From Flavobacterium sp. 1355 (GTDB lineage: Bacteria; Bacteroidota; Bacteroidia; Flavobacteriales; Flavobacteriaceae), in assembly GCF_017833415.1 (NCBI RefSeq), contig NZ_JAFICC010000011.1, positions 1 through 64,000 on the forward strand: a stretch of 64,000 bases of DNA, read 5' to 3'. Positions within the stretch are counted from its first letter, which is position 1, and each line of letters opens with the position of its first letter. Shown here one piece after another: positions 43,426 to 52,638 of the stretch. The translations under genes were made by a program, and so were the position numbers. The notes beneath the pieces are model-generated. The model saw only the letters and a program-made list of their open reading frames with translations, was not told the DNA's origin and made no database searches.

Positions 43426-43456
43426 CAAAATTATGAAAAAACCAGTTGTTAAACAA
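43426..43456 (-). promoter_or_regulatory. minus-strand promoter match overlapping the susC start
   Basis: On the minus strand TTG (43454-43456), a 20-base spacer and TAATTTTG (43426-43433) match the Bacteroidetes promoter form. The -7 box touches the susC start codon at 43433. AT-rich DNA gives chance matches, so the support comes from its pairing with the terminator 80 bases downstream. Confidence 0.45.
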
Positions 43457-46400
43457 CGATTACTCCATCGAATCATGAAAATAACACTATTTCAGTTTGT
43501 CTTAGCGCTTGTATTTTCAAGTGTTGCTATGGCTAACGATATAAATGGACAAAAGAAATTAGATACCAAAGTAACAATTACAGTTGAAAATTTGACTTTG
43601 GACAATACATTATCTAAACTTTCAAAATCTGCTCATGTAAAGTTTTCTTATAATTCAAGAATAACTCAATTGAACCAGAAAATAAGCATAGAGGCCAATA
43701 ATGAAACATTATCGGATATTTTGTCCAGAATTCTGGAACCGTTAAATATCACTTATACAGAAATTAGTAATCAGATTGTATTGCAAAAAAGCAATAAAAA
43801 TCTTTTTACAGGGGTTGAAACACAAAACACATTATTCGATGTTTTAGCTCAGGGACCAATCATCAAAGGAAAAGTAACAGATCCTAGTGGTGTTCCTCTT
43901 CCTGGTGCAACTGTTTTGGCAAAAGGAACAAAAATTGCTGTTTTGACAGATTTTGACGGTAATTTCTCTATCAATATGCCTGCAAATAGTACAGCATTGG
44001 TGATTTCTTATGTAGGTATGGAAACTAAGGAAATCGGAATTGAAAATACTGCTCCGACAGTAATTCTAAATGAAGCGGGGCAAAACTTAAAAGAAGTTAT
44101 AGTAACTACAGGTTACGAAAAAACATCTAAAAGAACTTTTACGGGAGCAATTAGTAAAATTTCAGGTGCCGAATTAAAAGTTGATGGTGTAGTAGATGTG
44201 AGCAGAATGATTGAAGGAAAAGCAGCAGGGGTTACGGTTCAAAACGTTACCGGAACTTTTGGTACTGCTCCAAAAATAACTGTTCGTGGATCTTCTTCAA
44301 TTTTTGGAGATACAAAACCATTATGGGTAATTGATGGTGTGGTTCAGGAAGATATTATCAACATGTCATTTGCAGATTTGGCTTCAGGAAATTCATCAAC
44401 ATTGTTAAGTTCTTCTGTAGCAGGTTTAAATGCAAATGATATTCAAAGTATTGAAATTCTTAAAGATGCATCTGCAACTTCTATTTATGGTTCAAGATCT
44501 TTAAATGGAGTTGTGGTTGTTACTACAAAACAAGGACGTAGAGATTCACCCCTAAAAGTGACTTATTCTGTAGAGAATACCGTAAGAGCTGTGCCTAGTT
44601 ATACACAATATGATATCCTAAATTCTCAGGAATCTATGAGTGTTTTTCAGGAAATGAAAGCAAAAGGTTATCTAGACTTAAGTTCTTCATACACTGGCAG
44701 ATTTGGTGGAGTATATAATATTCTTGCAAAAGAAATTAATCGTTACGATACATCAAATGGTCAGTTTGGCGTTAAAAATGAGCAGCCGTACATCAATAAT
44801 TTTCTAAAAAAATATGAATTAGCAAACACAGACTGGTTTAATGTTTTGTTTAGACCTTCAATTACGCAAACTCACTCTTTGAGCTTTTCCGGTGGTGGAA
44901 AAAACAACACTTTTTATGCTTCTTTAGGATACTATGGAGATCCGGGATGGACTATTGCTGATAATGTTAAACAATTGTCATCTAACATAAAAGGAACTTT
45001 TTATGTAAATGACAGATTAAACGTAACTTTATCTACATTAGGATCTATACGTAATCAAGGGGCTCCGGGAGCTTATGAAAGCAAACAAGATGTTGTATAC
45101 GGTCGTACTACAAGGGATTTTGATATTAATCCATTTAATTATGTTTTAAATACAAGCAGAACTTTAAGACCTTATGATGAAAATGGTAATTTTGAATACT
45201 ACCAAAACAACTGGGCTCCAATGAATATTGTTAACGAATTACAAAACAATACATTAGATATAAAAGTAAATGACATTCGTTTCCAGATGGACGTTGATTA
45301 TAAAATCAACAAGAACTTAACTTATAATCTTACTGGTTCTGCACGTTATGCTAATACTTCAAGAGAGCACAAAGTTATGGAAGGATCAAATGTTGTAGGT
45401 GCTTATAATGCTGGTGTAGGGGATAATGTGAATACTAAAATACAAGATGATAACGTATTCTTGTATCAGGACCCAAATGATCCGACTGCTCCAAAAGTAT
45501 CTGTATTGCCAAGTGGTGGATTCTTAAGAAAATTCACTAATGATATGACTTCATATAATATCAGAAATAGTATTACTTATAGAAATACAATTAAAGATAA
45601 ACATGAACTTGAAGGTTTCTTTGGTACAGAACTTAGATCAGTAGATAGAAAAAATGACAATTTTACTGCTGTCGGAATTCAATATGACAAAGGTCTTACT
45701 TCTTTTATTGACCCGAGAATGATTGAAAAAATTGTAAACGGAGGAGATTCTTATTATGAATTTGGTGAAGAAAGAGAAAGAACAGTAGGTTTCTTTGGAA
45801 AAGTAGGTTACACTTACGATCGTCGTTATACAGGGTCTATCACAGGACGTTATGACGGATCTAATAGACAAGGAAACAGCGGATCAGGAAGATGGCTTCC
45901 AACATACACTTTTAGTGGAAAATGGAACGTGGCTGAAGAAAAATTCATGAAAGATGTTGAATCTATAAATACTCTGGCGCTAAGAGCTTCATACGGACTT
46001 ACTGCAACTGCTGGTCCGGCGACAAATTCATTAGCTATTTATAAAAGTTATATCACAGATCGTTTTAATCTTTCAGACAGAGAAAATGCAATAAACATTG
46101 AAGATTTACAAAATAGTGATTTGACCTGGGAGAAACAATTTGAAACTAATATTGGTGTTGATTTAGGAATGTTTAATAACAGAGTACAGTTGACTGCAGA
46201 CGTTTACAGCCGTAAAGCATTTGATTTAGTTGATTATGTAATTACTTCTGGTGTAGGTGGAGAAGACGTAAAACAAGGTAATAATGCCGATATGGAGACA
46301 AAAGGTATTGAGCTTGGTTTTACAACACAAAATATTTCAACAGATAATTTTAAATGGTCAACAACATTAAACATGTCAGTTTATGATCAGAAAATTACAA

Positions 46401-47146
46401 AATTAGCCAATAGACCATCAGCGTTTGATTTAGTAGATTCAAATGGAGGAAATGCAGTTGGACACCCTAGAAATTCTATTTACTCTTACCAGTTTACAGG
46501 ATTGAATAATCAGGGTTTACCAACTTTTAACTTGCAGGATGGAGCTAGTAGTAATATTACAGGAGCTGATTTTCAGGATACAAATGATGTTACCAAATAT
46601 TTGAAATATGAAGGATCTATTGAACCAAATAAATCTATTGGTTTAGCGAATACATTCACTTATAAAAGCTGGTCATTATATGTTTTTGTAGTAGGTTCAG
46701 GAGGAAATAAAGTTCGTTTAAATCCGGTTTATAGTAATGAATACAATGACTTAACTGTGTTTACAAAAGAATATACAAACAGATGGATTAATCCGGGAGA
46801 CGAAAATTATACAAACGTTCCTGTAATTGCAGATAGATTATTAAACAGAAATTATGGAACTAATGATTTAGCAATTGCATACAATACCTATAATTTTTCT
46901 GATGTAAGAGTTGCAGATGGTGATTTTGTAAGATTGAAAAATGTTTCACTTAGCTGGGAATTTCCAAAAGATTACAAAAGAAAATTAGGTCTTAGCACAT
47001 TTACGCTAAAAGGATCAGCAGTAAACCCTTGGTTGATTTATTCAGACAAAGCTTTGCACGGACAAGATCCGGAATTCCGTAATACGGGAGGGGTAGCTTT
47101 GCCTATTACATCACAATATACTTTTGCTATAAATATTTCATTTTAA
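43433..47146 (+). CDS. SusC/RagA TonB-dependent transporter with STN domain
   Basis: Outer-membrane TonB-dependent transporter of 1237 residues. After the signal segment (about 15-35) come an STN sensor domain (about 45-110, VTITVENLTLDNTLSKLSKS), a CarboxypepD_reg-like domain (GKVTDPSGVPLPGATVLAKG), the TonB plug (ITVRGSSSIFG) and the SusC-specific SIYGSRSLNGVVVVTTKQG motif, then a long beta-barrel ending in Phe (INISF). With SusD it imports oligomeric nutrients; the STN domain likely signals to FecR. The ligand cannot be told from sequence. The start at 43433 could also be the ATG 15 codons later. Confidence 0.96.
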   Translation: MKKPVVKQRLLHRIMKITLFQFVLALVFSSVAMANDINGQKKLDTKVTITVENLTLDNTLSKLSKSAHVKFSYNSRITQLNQKISIEANNETLSDILSRILEPLNITYTEISNQIVLQKSNKNLFTGVETQNTLFDVLAQGPIIKGKVTDPSGVPLPGATVLAKGTKIAVLTDFDGNFSINMPANSTALVISYVGMETKEIGIENTAPTVILNEAGQNLKEVIVTTGYEKTSKRTFTGAISKISGAELKVDGVVDVSRMIEGKAAGVTVQNVTGTFGTAPKITVRGSSSIFGDTKPLWVIDGVVQEDIINMSFADLASGNSSTLLSSSVAGLNANDIQSIEILKDASATSIYGSRSLNGVVVVTTKQGRRDSPLKVTYSVENTVRAVPSYTQYDILNSQESMSVFQEMKAKGYLDLSSSYTGRFGGVYNILAKEINRYDTSNGQFGVKNEQPYINNFLKKYELANTDWFNVLFRPSITQTHSLSFSGGGKNNTFYASLGYYGDPGWTIADNVKQLSSNIKGTFYVNDRLNVTLSTLGSIRNQGAPGAYESKQDVVYGRTTRDFDINPFNYVLNTSRTLRPYDENGNFEYYQNNWAPMNIVNELQNNTLDIKVNDIRFQMDVDYKINKNLTYNLTGSARYANTSREHKVMEGSNVVGAYNAGVGDNVNTKIQDDNVFLYQDPNDPTAPKVSVLPSGGFLRKFTNDMTSYNIRNSITYRNTIKDKHELEGFFGTELRSVDRKNDNFTAVGIQYDKGLTSFIDPRMIEKIVNGGDSYYEFGEERERTVGFFGKVGYTYDRRYTGSITGRYDGSNRQGNSGSGRWLPTYTFSGKWNVAEEKFMKDVESINTLALRASYGLTATAGPATNSLAIYKSYITDRFNLSDRENAINIEDLQNSDLTWEKQFETNIGVDLGMFNNRVQLTADVYSRKAFDLVDYVITSGVGGEDVKQGNNADMETKGIELGFTTQNISTDNFKWSTTLNMSVYDQKITKLANRPSAFDLVDSNGGNAVGHPRNSIYSYQFTGLNNQGLPTFNLQDGASSNITGADFQDTNDVTKYLKYEGSIEPNKSIGLANTFTYKSWSLYVFVVGSGGNKVRLNPVYSNEYNDLTVFTKEYTNRWINPGDENYTNVPVIADRLLNRNYGTNDLAIAYNTYNFSDVRVADGDFVRLKNVSLSWEFPKDYKRKLGLSTFTLKGSAVNPWLIYSDKALHGQDPEFRNTGGVALPITSQYTFAINISF

Positions 47147-47156
47147 TAAATTGATT

Positions 47157-48635
47157 ATGAAAAATATAAAAATAACTTTATCGCTATTGATATTGATCAC
47201 GCTCACAAGTTGTGATGATTTTTTATCAGAAGTACCAGATAACAGAACTCAAATAGATACACCGGAAAAAATATCAGAATTATTAGTAACTGCCTATCCT
47301 GACAGAACTTATGCAGTAATTGCAGAAACGATGTCTGACAATGTTTTTGACAGTGAAATGGCGGCATCTAATATAGATAACAGCCAGAGTTTTAACTGGG
47401 AAATGCAAACTCAGTTTGGTATTGATACCGAAGGAGATTTCTGGAATTCATGCTACAGAGCCATTGCAGCTGCCAATCAGGCATTGGTTGCAATTGACGA
47501 ACTTGGAAACCCTTCCAGTTTAAATCCGCAAAAAGGAGAAGCATTATTTGCAAGAGCATATTCGCACTTTATGCTGGTTTCATTCTGGTCACAACGTTAT
47601 AATCCTGCAACTGCGGCAACAGATTTGGGTATACCATACGTAACAAAACCAGAAACAGCATTGCTGGCACAATACAAACGTAATAGTGTCAAAGAAGTGT
47701 TTGATTTTATTGAGCAGGATATTACAGAAGGGATGAAGTATGTAACAAGTAATTATAAAGAACCAAAATACCACTTTAATGTACAAGCTGCGAAAGCTTT
47801 TGCCAGCCGTTTTTATTTAGTAAAAGGAGATTGGGATAAAGTATTGGAATATTCAAAAGATCTGGGTTCAGAACCAACAAACCTTAGAGATTATGAGGCT
47901 TTTAATGCTGCACCATCTGCTGAAAAAGAAATTGTGTATTCAAGAGTCGAGAATCCAACAAACCTGTTGGTGGCTTATCCAAACTCTATAGCAGGAAGAG
48001 GGTATGTAAACAGATTTTATCTTTCTGCCAACAGAGCAGACGAAATTTTAGGTTCTGATACGTATCTTTTTGGAAAACCGTGGTTAATCTATACATCACA
48101 GTTTTATGAAAATAATGTTTTGATGCCTAAGTTTTACGAATACTTCAAATACACAAACGTAACTGCAGGTATTGGTGAGCCTTATACAGGAACTGTTCTG
48201 TTGAGTAATGATGAGTTTTTCTTAAACAGAATCGAAGCTCATGTAATGAAAAATCAATTGTCGGAAGCAAGGGCTGAATTGCAATACTTTTTAGGAACAA
48301 GAATTGAAGATTATGATCCTTCAACAGATATCTTAACTGAAGAATATATTGTAGACACATACCCGGCTGTTGCAAACGAGTTCACTCCGTTTTATGCTTT
48401 GACACCGCTGCAAACTTCTTATATCAAAGCTATTACAGAAGCAAGAAGAAGAGATTTTATTCAGGAAGGAATGAGATGGTTTGATATCAAACGTTTTGAT
48501 CTTGTAGTAACACATAACACAGTACAATTCGGACAAGTAGTCAGAAATAATGTTTTAACTAAAGGTGATAAGCGAAGAGCATTGCAAATACCGCAAAGAG
48601 CATCAGATAATGGTATCGAAAAAAATCCTAGATAA
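47157..48635 (+). CDS. SusD/RagB surface nutrient-binding lipoprotein
   Basis: The signal peptide ends LITLTSC and gives an acylated Cys, with DDFLSEVPDNRTQ after it, typical of SusD/RagB. The 492-residue protein is a TPR-containing alpha-helical lid for SusC, with the RDFIQEGMRWFDIKRF segment near the C-terminus that marks the family. The ATG at 47157 gives a standard lipoprotein signal; a TTG two codons upstream is less likely. It starts 11 bases after susC. Confidence 0.94.
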   Translation: MKNIKITLSLLILITLTSCDDFLSEVPDNRTQIDTPEKISELLVTAYPDRTYAVIAETMSDNVFDSEMAASNIDNSQSFNWEMQTQFGIDTEGDFWNSCYRAIAAANQALVAIDELGNPSSLNPQKGEALFARAYSHFMLVSFWSQRYNPATAATDLGIPYVTKPETALLAQYKRNSVKEVFDFIEQDITEGMKYVTSNYKEPKYHFNVQAAKAFASRFYLVKGDWDKVLEYSKDLGSEPTNLRDYEAFNAAPSAEKEIVYSRVENPTNLLVAYPNSIAGRGYVNRFYLSANRADEILGSDTYLFGKPWLIYTSQFYENNVLMPKFYEYFKYTNVTAGIGEPYTGTVLLSNDEFFLNRIEAHVMKNQLSEARAELQYFLGTRIEDYDPSTDILTEEYIVDTYPAVANEFTPFYALTPLQTSYIKAITEARRRDFIQEGMRWFDIKRFDLVVTHNTVQFGQVVRNNVLTKGDKRRALQIPQRASDNGIEKNPR

Positions 48636-48654
48636 AAATTTAATTTTAAATAGT

Positions 48655-49515
48655 ATGAAAATATTAAAAATACAAAGATTTATTGCAATAATTACCGGAG
48701 CAGTATTATTTGCAGCCTGTGCTCATGAAGATCAGCCTACAGAAAGTCAGTTAGATTATTCAGTACCTAATAAAACTCCTTTAGATCAATGGATTACGAG
48801 TAGTTTTTTAGATCCGTACAATATCAAAGTATATTATGAGTGGAACCAGAATTTGGTAGACAACAACCGTTTCCTGTTTCCGCCAACGGTAGATAAAGTA
48901 CAGCCTGCACTAGAGATCGTAAAAAGAATTTGGATTGATAGTTATTCTACTATCGGAGGAGCTGATTTTGTTAAGAAAATTTCACCAAGAGAATTTGTTT
49001 TAGTTGGAGGAACAAACCTTAACACAACAGGTACACAAATATTAGGTTTGGCAGAAGGAGGACAAAGGGTTACGCTTTTTCAGGTAGATTATCTGAACAA
49101 AAACAGCAGGCCAGATGTGACCGAATTTATTCATACTATTCAGCATGAGTATGTTCATATCCTGAACCAGACAAAACCATTTGATGTACAGGCCTGGTCA
49201 AAATTAACACCATCGGGATATACTTCTAGCTGGTATATTTATTCACTTGCAACTTCAAGAGAATTAGGGTTTATTACAAGTTATGCAAGATTAAATGTTT
49301 ATGAAGATTTTGCAGAAACAGCTTCAACAATATTAACGTATTCAGAAGCAGAATATGCCGCATTTTTGGCGAGTGTGGTAAGCCCGACAGCCAAAGCTAA
49401 TCTGATTAAAAAAGAAGCTATTGTTGTTCAGTATTATAAAGATGCTTTCGGTATAGATTTTTATGCTTTAAGAGATGAAGCACAAAAAAATACAGATGAA
49501 GTTATTGAACTATAA
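48655..49515 (+). CDS. import-associated zinc metallohydrolase lipoprotein
   Basis: The 286-residue lipoprotein (lipobox LFAAC) has the zinc signature QHEYVHILNQ (HExxH) with a likely third ligand Glu in YEDFAETASTIL. It matches the putative zinc hydrolase family found beside SusC/SusD pairs. It may process the imported substrate, perhaps a peptide or glycoconjugate, at the surface. The frame runs 30 codons further upstream into susD, but the ATG at 48655 directly precedes the signal peptide. It follows susD by 19 bases. Confidence 0.85.
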   Translation: MKILKIQRFIAIITGAVLFAACAHEDQPTESQLDYSVPNKTPLDQWITSSFLDPYNIKVYYEWNQNLVDNNRFLFPPTVDKVQPALEIVKRIWIDSYSTIGGADFVKKISPREFVLVGGTNLNTTGTQILGLAEGGQRVTLFQVDYLNKNSRPDVTEFIHTIQHEYVHILNQTKPFDVQAWSKLTPSGYTSSWYIYSLATSRELGFITSYARLNVYEDFAETASTILTYSEAEYAAFLASVVSPTAKANLIKKEAIVVQYYKDAFGIDFYALRDEAQKNTDEVIEL

Positions 49516-49550
49516 AAACATCCTGAACATTAATTATAAAAATTAATATT

Positions 49551-50888
49551 ATGAAAGTAAAAAATATATTTAAGTACCTTATTATTGTTTTTACAGCAAT
49601 ATTATGGGCTTCTTGTAACAACACAGAAGTTGATGATAAATTTGACAGTACACCAACAGAGCGTTTAAATGCACAGAAAAAGGAATTGCAAGACCTTGTA
49701 CTTTCGTCAGATAAAGGGTGGAAATTAGTTTATTATACTGATAGTACACAATTAGGCGGTTTTACACATTTATTTAAATTTTTTCCAGACGGAAAAGTAG
49801 ATATGGCATCAGATTATGATGCCGATACAAGTATTCACAGAAGTCAATATGATGTACAGTTGGGTAGTGCAGTAAGTTTGGTTTTTACTACTGCCAACAG
49901 AATTCATTTATTATCTCAATCGGATAATTTTCCAACTCCGGCACTTCTTGGAAAAGGGTATCTTGGTGATTTTCAGTTTTTTTATTATGGACAGGAAAAT
50001 GGAGAGATTATTTTCAGAACAAACAGAAACTTTCAGGAAATACGATTTGTAAAAGCAACCGCACAGGATTGGACAGACTTAGCCGGAAACACTCCGATTA
50101 TTGAACATATTACGGGCGACATGACAAGCCCATTATTCAGGCTGTTAGAAATAAATGATGGTGCAGCAGTACATCAATATGAATTTGATTTTAATTCTGA
50201 TGCAAGATTTGGTGTAGCCACCTCTTTGGATTCTGATGATAGTCACAACTTGGCTTTATCATACACCCCGACCGGAGCAGTGGTAAAACCGGCATTAGTT
50301 GTAAAAGGTCAAAAATTATCAAACTTTGTTTATCAGGCCGCTACAAATGACTTTGTTGCTACAGGAACAGGTGGAGTAAGTGCAACTATTAAATTTACAA
50401 ATGCACCGCCAAGAATCACAGATGATTACAAGAAATTATTAGATGGAGAGTCACAAATGGTTTTTGGTTATATAGCCGCAAACTTATATACAGCTTCGAC
50501 AACTTCAGATTATTTTAGATATCTGATTGACAAAGCAAATGCTACATTACCGGCCAATCAAAAAATTTCCAGAATTCAGATTTACTTCAATTCACCTTTT
50601 GGAACTTATATACAATACCGTTTTAATGGAGGAAAACCAAGTCTTTATCACACAGTAACAACTAGTGAAAATACTGCCAATAAAACAATAGTGCTAACTG
50701 ATGATTATTGGGATAATGGTACAGCCGTAATAGCGCCTCCTGCATTTTTAGCAGAAATTGACGCAGAGTTTACAAATGCTGCAGGATTGTATGTGAAAAA
50801 AGAAGATTTTAAAATCACTTACTCTAATACCGTTTATACTTTTACAAGTGCTTCAAGCAGTTTTAGAATGACAACATATCAATTGTAA
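49551..50888 (+). CDS. DUF4302-type lipoprotein
   Basis: The 445-residue protein has a lipoprotein signal (ILWASC) followed by NNTEVDDKFDSTPTERL and KGWKLVYYTDSTQLGGFTHLFKF, as in the DUF4302 family encoded next to SusC/SusD and the HExxH lipoprotein. It is probably a surface-exposed accessory binding protein of the same uptake complex; no enzymatic motif is seen. It is the last gene of the locus. Confidence 0.82.
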   Translation: MKVKNIFKYLIIVFTAILWASCNNTEVDDKFDSTPTERLNAQKKELQDLVLSSDKGWKLVYYTDSTQLGGFTHLFKFFPDGKVDMASDYDADTSIHRSQYDVQLGSAVSLVFTTANRIHLLSQSDNFPTPALLGKGYLGDFQFFYYGQENGEIIFRTNRNFQEIRFVKATAQDWTDLAGNTPIIEHITGDMTSPLFRLLEINDGAAVHQYEFDFNSDARFGVATSLDSDDSHNLALSYTPTGAVVKPALVVKGQKLSNFVYQAATNDFVATGTGGVSATIKFTNAPPRITDDYKKLLDGESQMVFGYIAANLYTASTTSDYFRYLIDKANATLPANQKISRIQIYFNSPFGTYIQYRFNGGKPSLYHTVTTSENTANKTIVLTDDYWDNGTAVIAPPAFLAEIDAEFTNAAGLYVKKEDFKITYSNTVYTFTSASSSFRMTTYQL

Positions 50889-50977
50889 TATTTAATTCAA
50901 GTAAGGCAGTTCTTAACTTGAGCTGCTTTAGCTGAATTTTTAAAATAGATTATCTCTTTTTTTTAAACAAATAAATT

Positions 50978-51253
50978 ATGGATACCATCAAAAAACACAT
51001 AACACCAGCCTTTATAACAATTTTTATTTGGGGAATTGGGCTCTTACTAGTTAATGAATATTACTATGAGTATCTTAGATATTATCAGTATATTTTTATA
51101 CCCATAATGATTTCATTCATGATTTTTAATCTTGTAAAACAAAGAAGAGAAGATAAAGTTGATGGTACACAGAATTTTAAATTCTCAATTTACAATATAT
51201 TAGTTACACTATTTATAATGGGAGTTTTATTTTTTCTCATAAACTCAAATTGA
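50978..51253 (+). CDS. small three-helix membrane protein
   Basis: The 91-residue protein has three hydrophobic segments (about 11-27, 36-53 and 70-88) separated by short charged loops, including KQRREDKVDGTQ. The family is not recognised. It lies 89 bases after the DUF4302 gene and is followed by a terminator, so it may be the tail of the uptake operon or an independent gene. Confidence 0.6.
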   Translation: MDTIKKHITPAFITIFIWGIGLLLVNEYYYEYLRYYQYIFIPIMISFMIFNLVKQRREDKVDGTQNFKFSIYNILVTLFIMGVLFFLINSN

Positions 51254-51300
51254 CTATCAGCATTTAAAAGTTTTAGTTTTTAATTTTTATTTTGAAGGGG

Positions 51301-51328
51301 ACAGCTCAATTTGAGCTGTTTTTTTTCT
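51301..51328 (+). terminator. intrinsic terminator
   Basis: An 8-bp stem ACAGCTCA / TGAGCTGT (51301-51308 with 51312-51319) is followed by T9. It closes the small membrane protein gene. Confidence 0.85.
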
Positions 51329-51377
51329 CTTACTCTTCAAAATTAATAGTATTAGTCTGAATCTCAACGGACATAAA

Positions 51378-51641
51378 ATGATTGAGCAAATGAATATTAA
51401 TACATTTATTATTATGTTGAAATCAATTTTAAATTCAAGAGGAGTAGAAGTACTTAGCAAAGAAGAACAAAAAAACATTTTAGGAAAAGGAACACCAGTA
51501 CATCCGGTTTGTGAAGATGGTAACTGGGCTCCGATTGGTGCTAATCCGGCAAATTATCCGAATTTTCCATGTGCAGATATTTATGAACCTGTACCATGTT
51601 TTCCAACATTTTTGGCAGACGGAACAATTATCGAATGCTAA
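51378..51641 (+). CDS. small Cys-containing peptide with bacteriocin-like leader
   Basis: The 87-residue product has an N-terminal part SRGVEVLSKEEQKNILGKG, resembling the leader of double-glycine-type bacteriocin and ComC-like peptides of Bacteroidetes (usual end GG, here GKG). The remaining 49 residues are Pro-rich with four Cys and many Asp/Glu, ending TIIEC. Two internal ATG codons (51390, 51414) could be the true start; the last gives a 75-residue peptide. It is flanked by two terminators, so it is transcribed alone. No dedicated transporter or modification gene is adjacent. Confidence 0.65.
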   Translation: MIEQMNINTFIIMLKSILNSRGVEVLSKEEQKNILGKGTPVHPVCEDGNWAPIGANPANYPNFPCADIYEPVPCFPTFLADGTIIEC

Positions 51642-51660
51642 AAAAGAAATAATAATTAAT

Positions 51661-51690
51661 AAAACCGTTTTAGATTCTAAAACGGTTTTT
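51661..51690 (+). terminator. intrinsic terminator of the small peptide gene
   Basis: A perfect 12-bp stem AAAACCGTTTTA / TAAAACGGTTTT (51661-51672 with 51678-51689) with a 5-base loop is followed by T residues, 20 bases after the stop. Confidence 0.88.
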
Positions 51691-51771
51691 ATTTTTAATT
51701 TAAAAAAATCAATATTGTTATGGAGAAGCCATTTTTTCCAATCACAAATTTTATTAAACGCCCAAATACTC

Positions 51772-51779
51772 TATATTTG
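51772..51779 (+). promoter_or_regulatory. -7 box of fabG
   Basis: TATATTTG is a perfect TAnnTTTG match 31 bases before the fabG ATG at 51811. Confidence 0.45.
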
Positions 51780-51810
51780 TATTTCAAAAAATAAAAACGA
51801 ATACCTAAAT

Positions 51811-52557
51811 ATGAAATTACTAGAAGGAAAAGTTGCAATCATTACTGGCGCCAGCCGCGGAATTGGAAAAGGAATCGCTGAAGTTTTTGCTAAGCACGGA
51901 GCAAATGTAGCATTTACATACAGCTCATCTGTTGCATCGGCTGAAGCTCTTGAAGCTGAACTTAACAGTCTGGGTGTAAAAGCAAAAGGATACCAATCAA
52001 ATGCAGCTGATTTTAATGAAGCTCAAACTTTTGTTGACGCTGTTTTGGCTGATTTTGGAACTGTTGATATTTTAATCAACAATGCCGGAATTACAAAAGA
52101 CAACTTGTTGATGCGTATGTCTGAAGCAGATTTTGATCAGGTAATCGATGTTAATTTGAAATCTGTTTTTAATATGACAAAAGCAATTCAAAAAACTTTC
52201 CTTAAGCAACGTGCAGGTTCAATTATCAATATTAGTTCTGTAGTAGGAGTATCAGGAAATGCGGGACAAACTAATTATGCAGCTTCTAAAGCAGGGGCAA
52301 TTGGTTTTACAAAATCTGTAGCACTTGAGTTGGGTTCAAGAAATATTCGTTGTAATGCAATCGCTCCAGGATTTATCGAAACAGAAATGACTGCAAAATT
52401 AGGTGAAGATGTAGTAAAAGGATGGAGAGAAGGTATTCCTTTAAAAAGAGGAGGAACTCCGGAAGATGTTGCAAACGCGTGTTTATTCCTGGCTTCTGAC
52501 CTAAGCGGATATGTTACAGGACAAGTTCTGAATGTTTGCGGAGGAATGCTTACCTAA
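51811..52557 (+). CDS. fabG: 3-oxoacyl-ACP reductase FabG
   Basis: NADPH-dependent ketoreduction step of fatty acid elongation. The 248 residues are a short-chain dehydrogenase with TGASRGIGKGIAEVF for the cofactor, NNAG at 90-93, catalytic Ser in INISSVVGVSG, YAASKAG with the Tyr/Lys pair, and the C-terminal VTGQVLNVCGGM end typical of FabG. The open frame continues 100 codons upstream, but that stretch covers the terminator and promoter, so the ATG at 51811 is the start. Confidence 0.94.
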   Translation: MKLLEGKVAIITGASRGIGKGIAEVFAKHGANVAFTYSSSVASAEALEAELNSLGVKAKGYQSNAADFNEAQTFVDAVLADFGTVDILINNAGITKDNLLMRMSEADFDQVIDVNLKSVFNMTKAIQKTFLKQRAGSIINISSVVGVSGNAGQTNYAASKAGAIGFTKSVALELGSRNIRCNAIAPGFIETEMTAKLGEDVVKGWREGIPLKRGGTPEDVANACLFLASDLSGYVTGQVLNVCGGMLT

Positions 52558-52638
52558 TATTGTTAATTGTTAATGGTTTGTTGTTTATTGTTCTGCAAAC
52601 AAAAACTATAAACTAAAAAGTATAAACTAAAAATATAT

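Noticed and set aside
48565..48654. Upstream extension of the HExxH lipoprotein into susD
   Set aside because: The ATG at 48655 directly precedes a normal lipoprotein signal; the extension overlaps the susD coding region.
51511..51810. N-terminal extension of fabG by 100 codons
   Set aside because: The extension overlaps the small peptide gene, its terminator and the fabG promoter box, and has no similarity to FabG.
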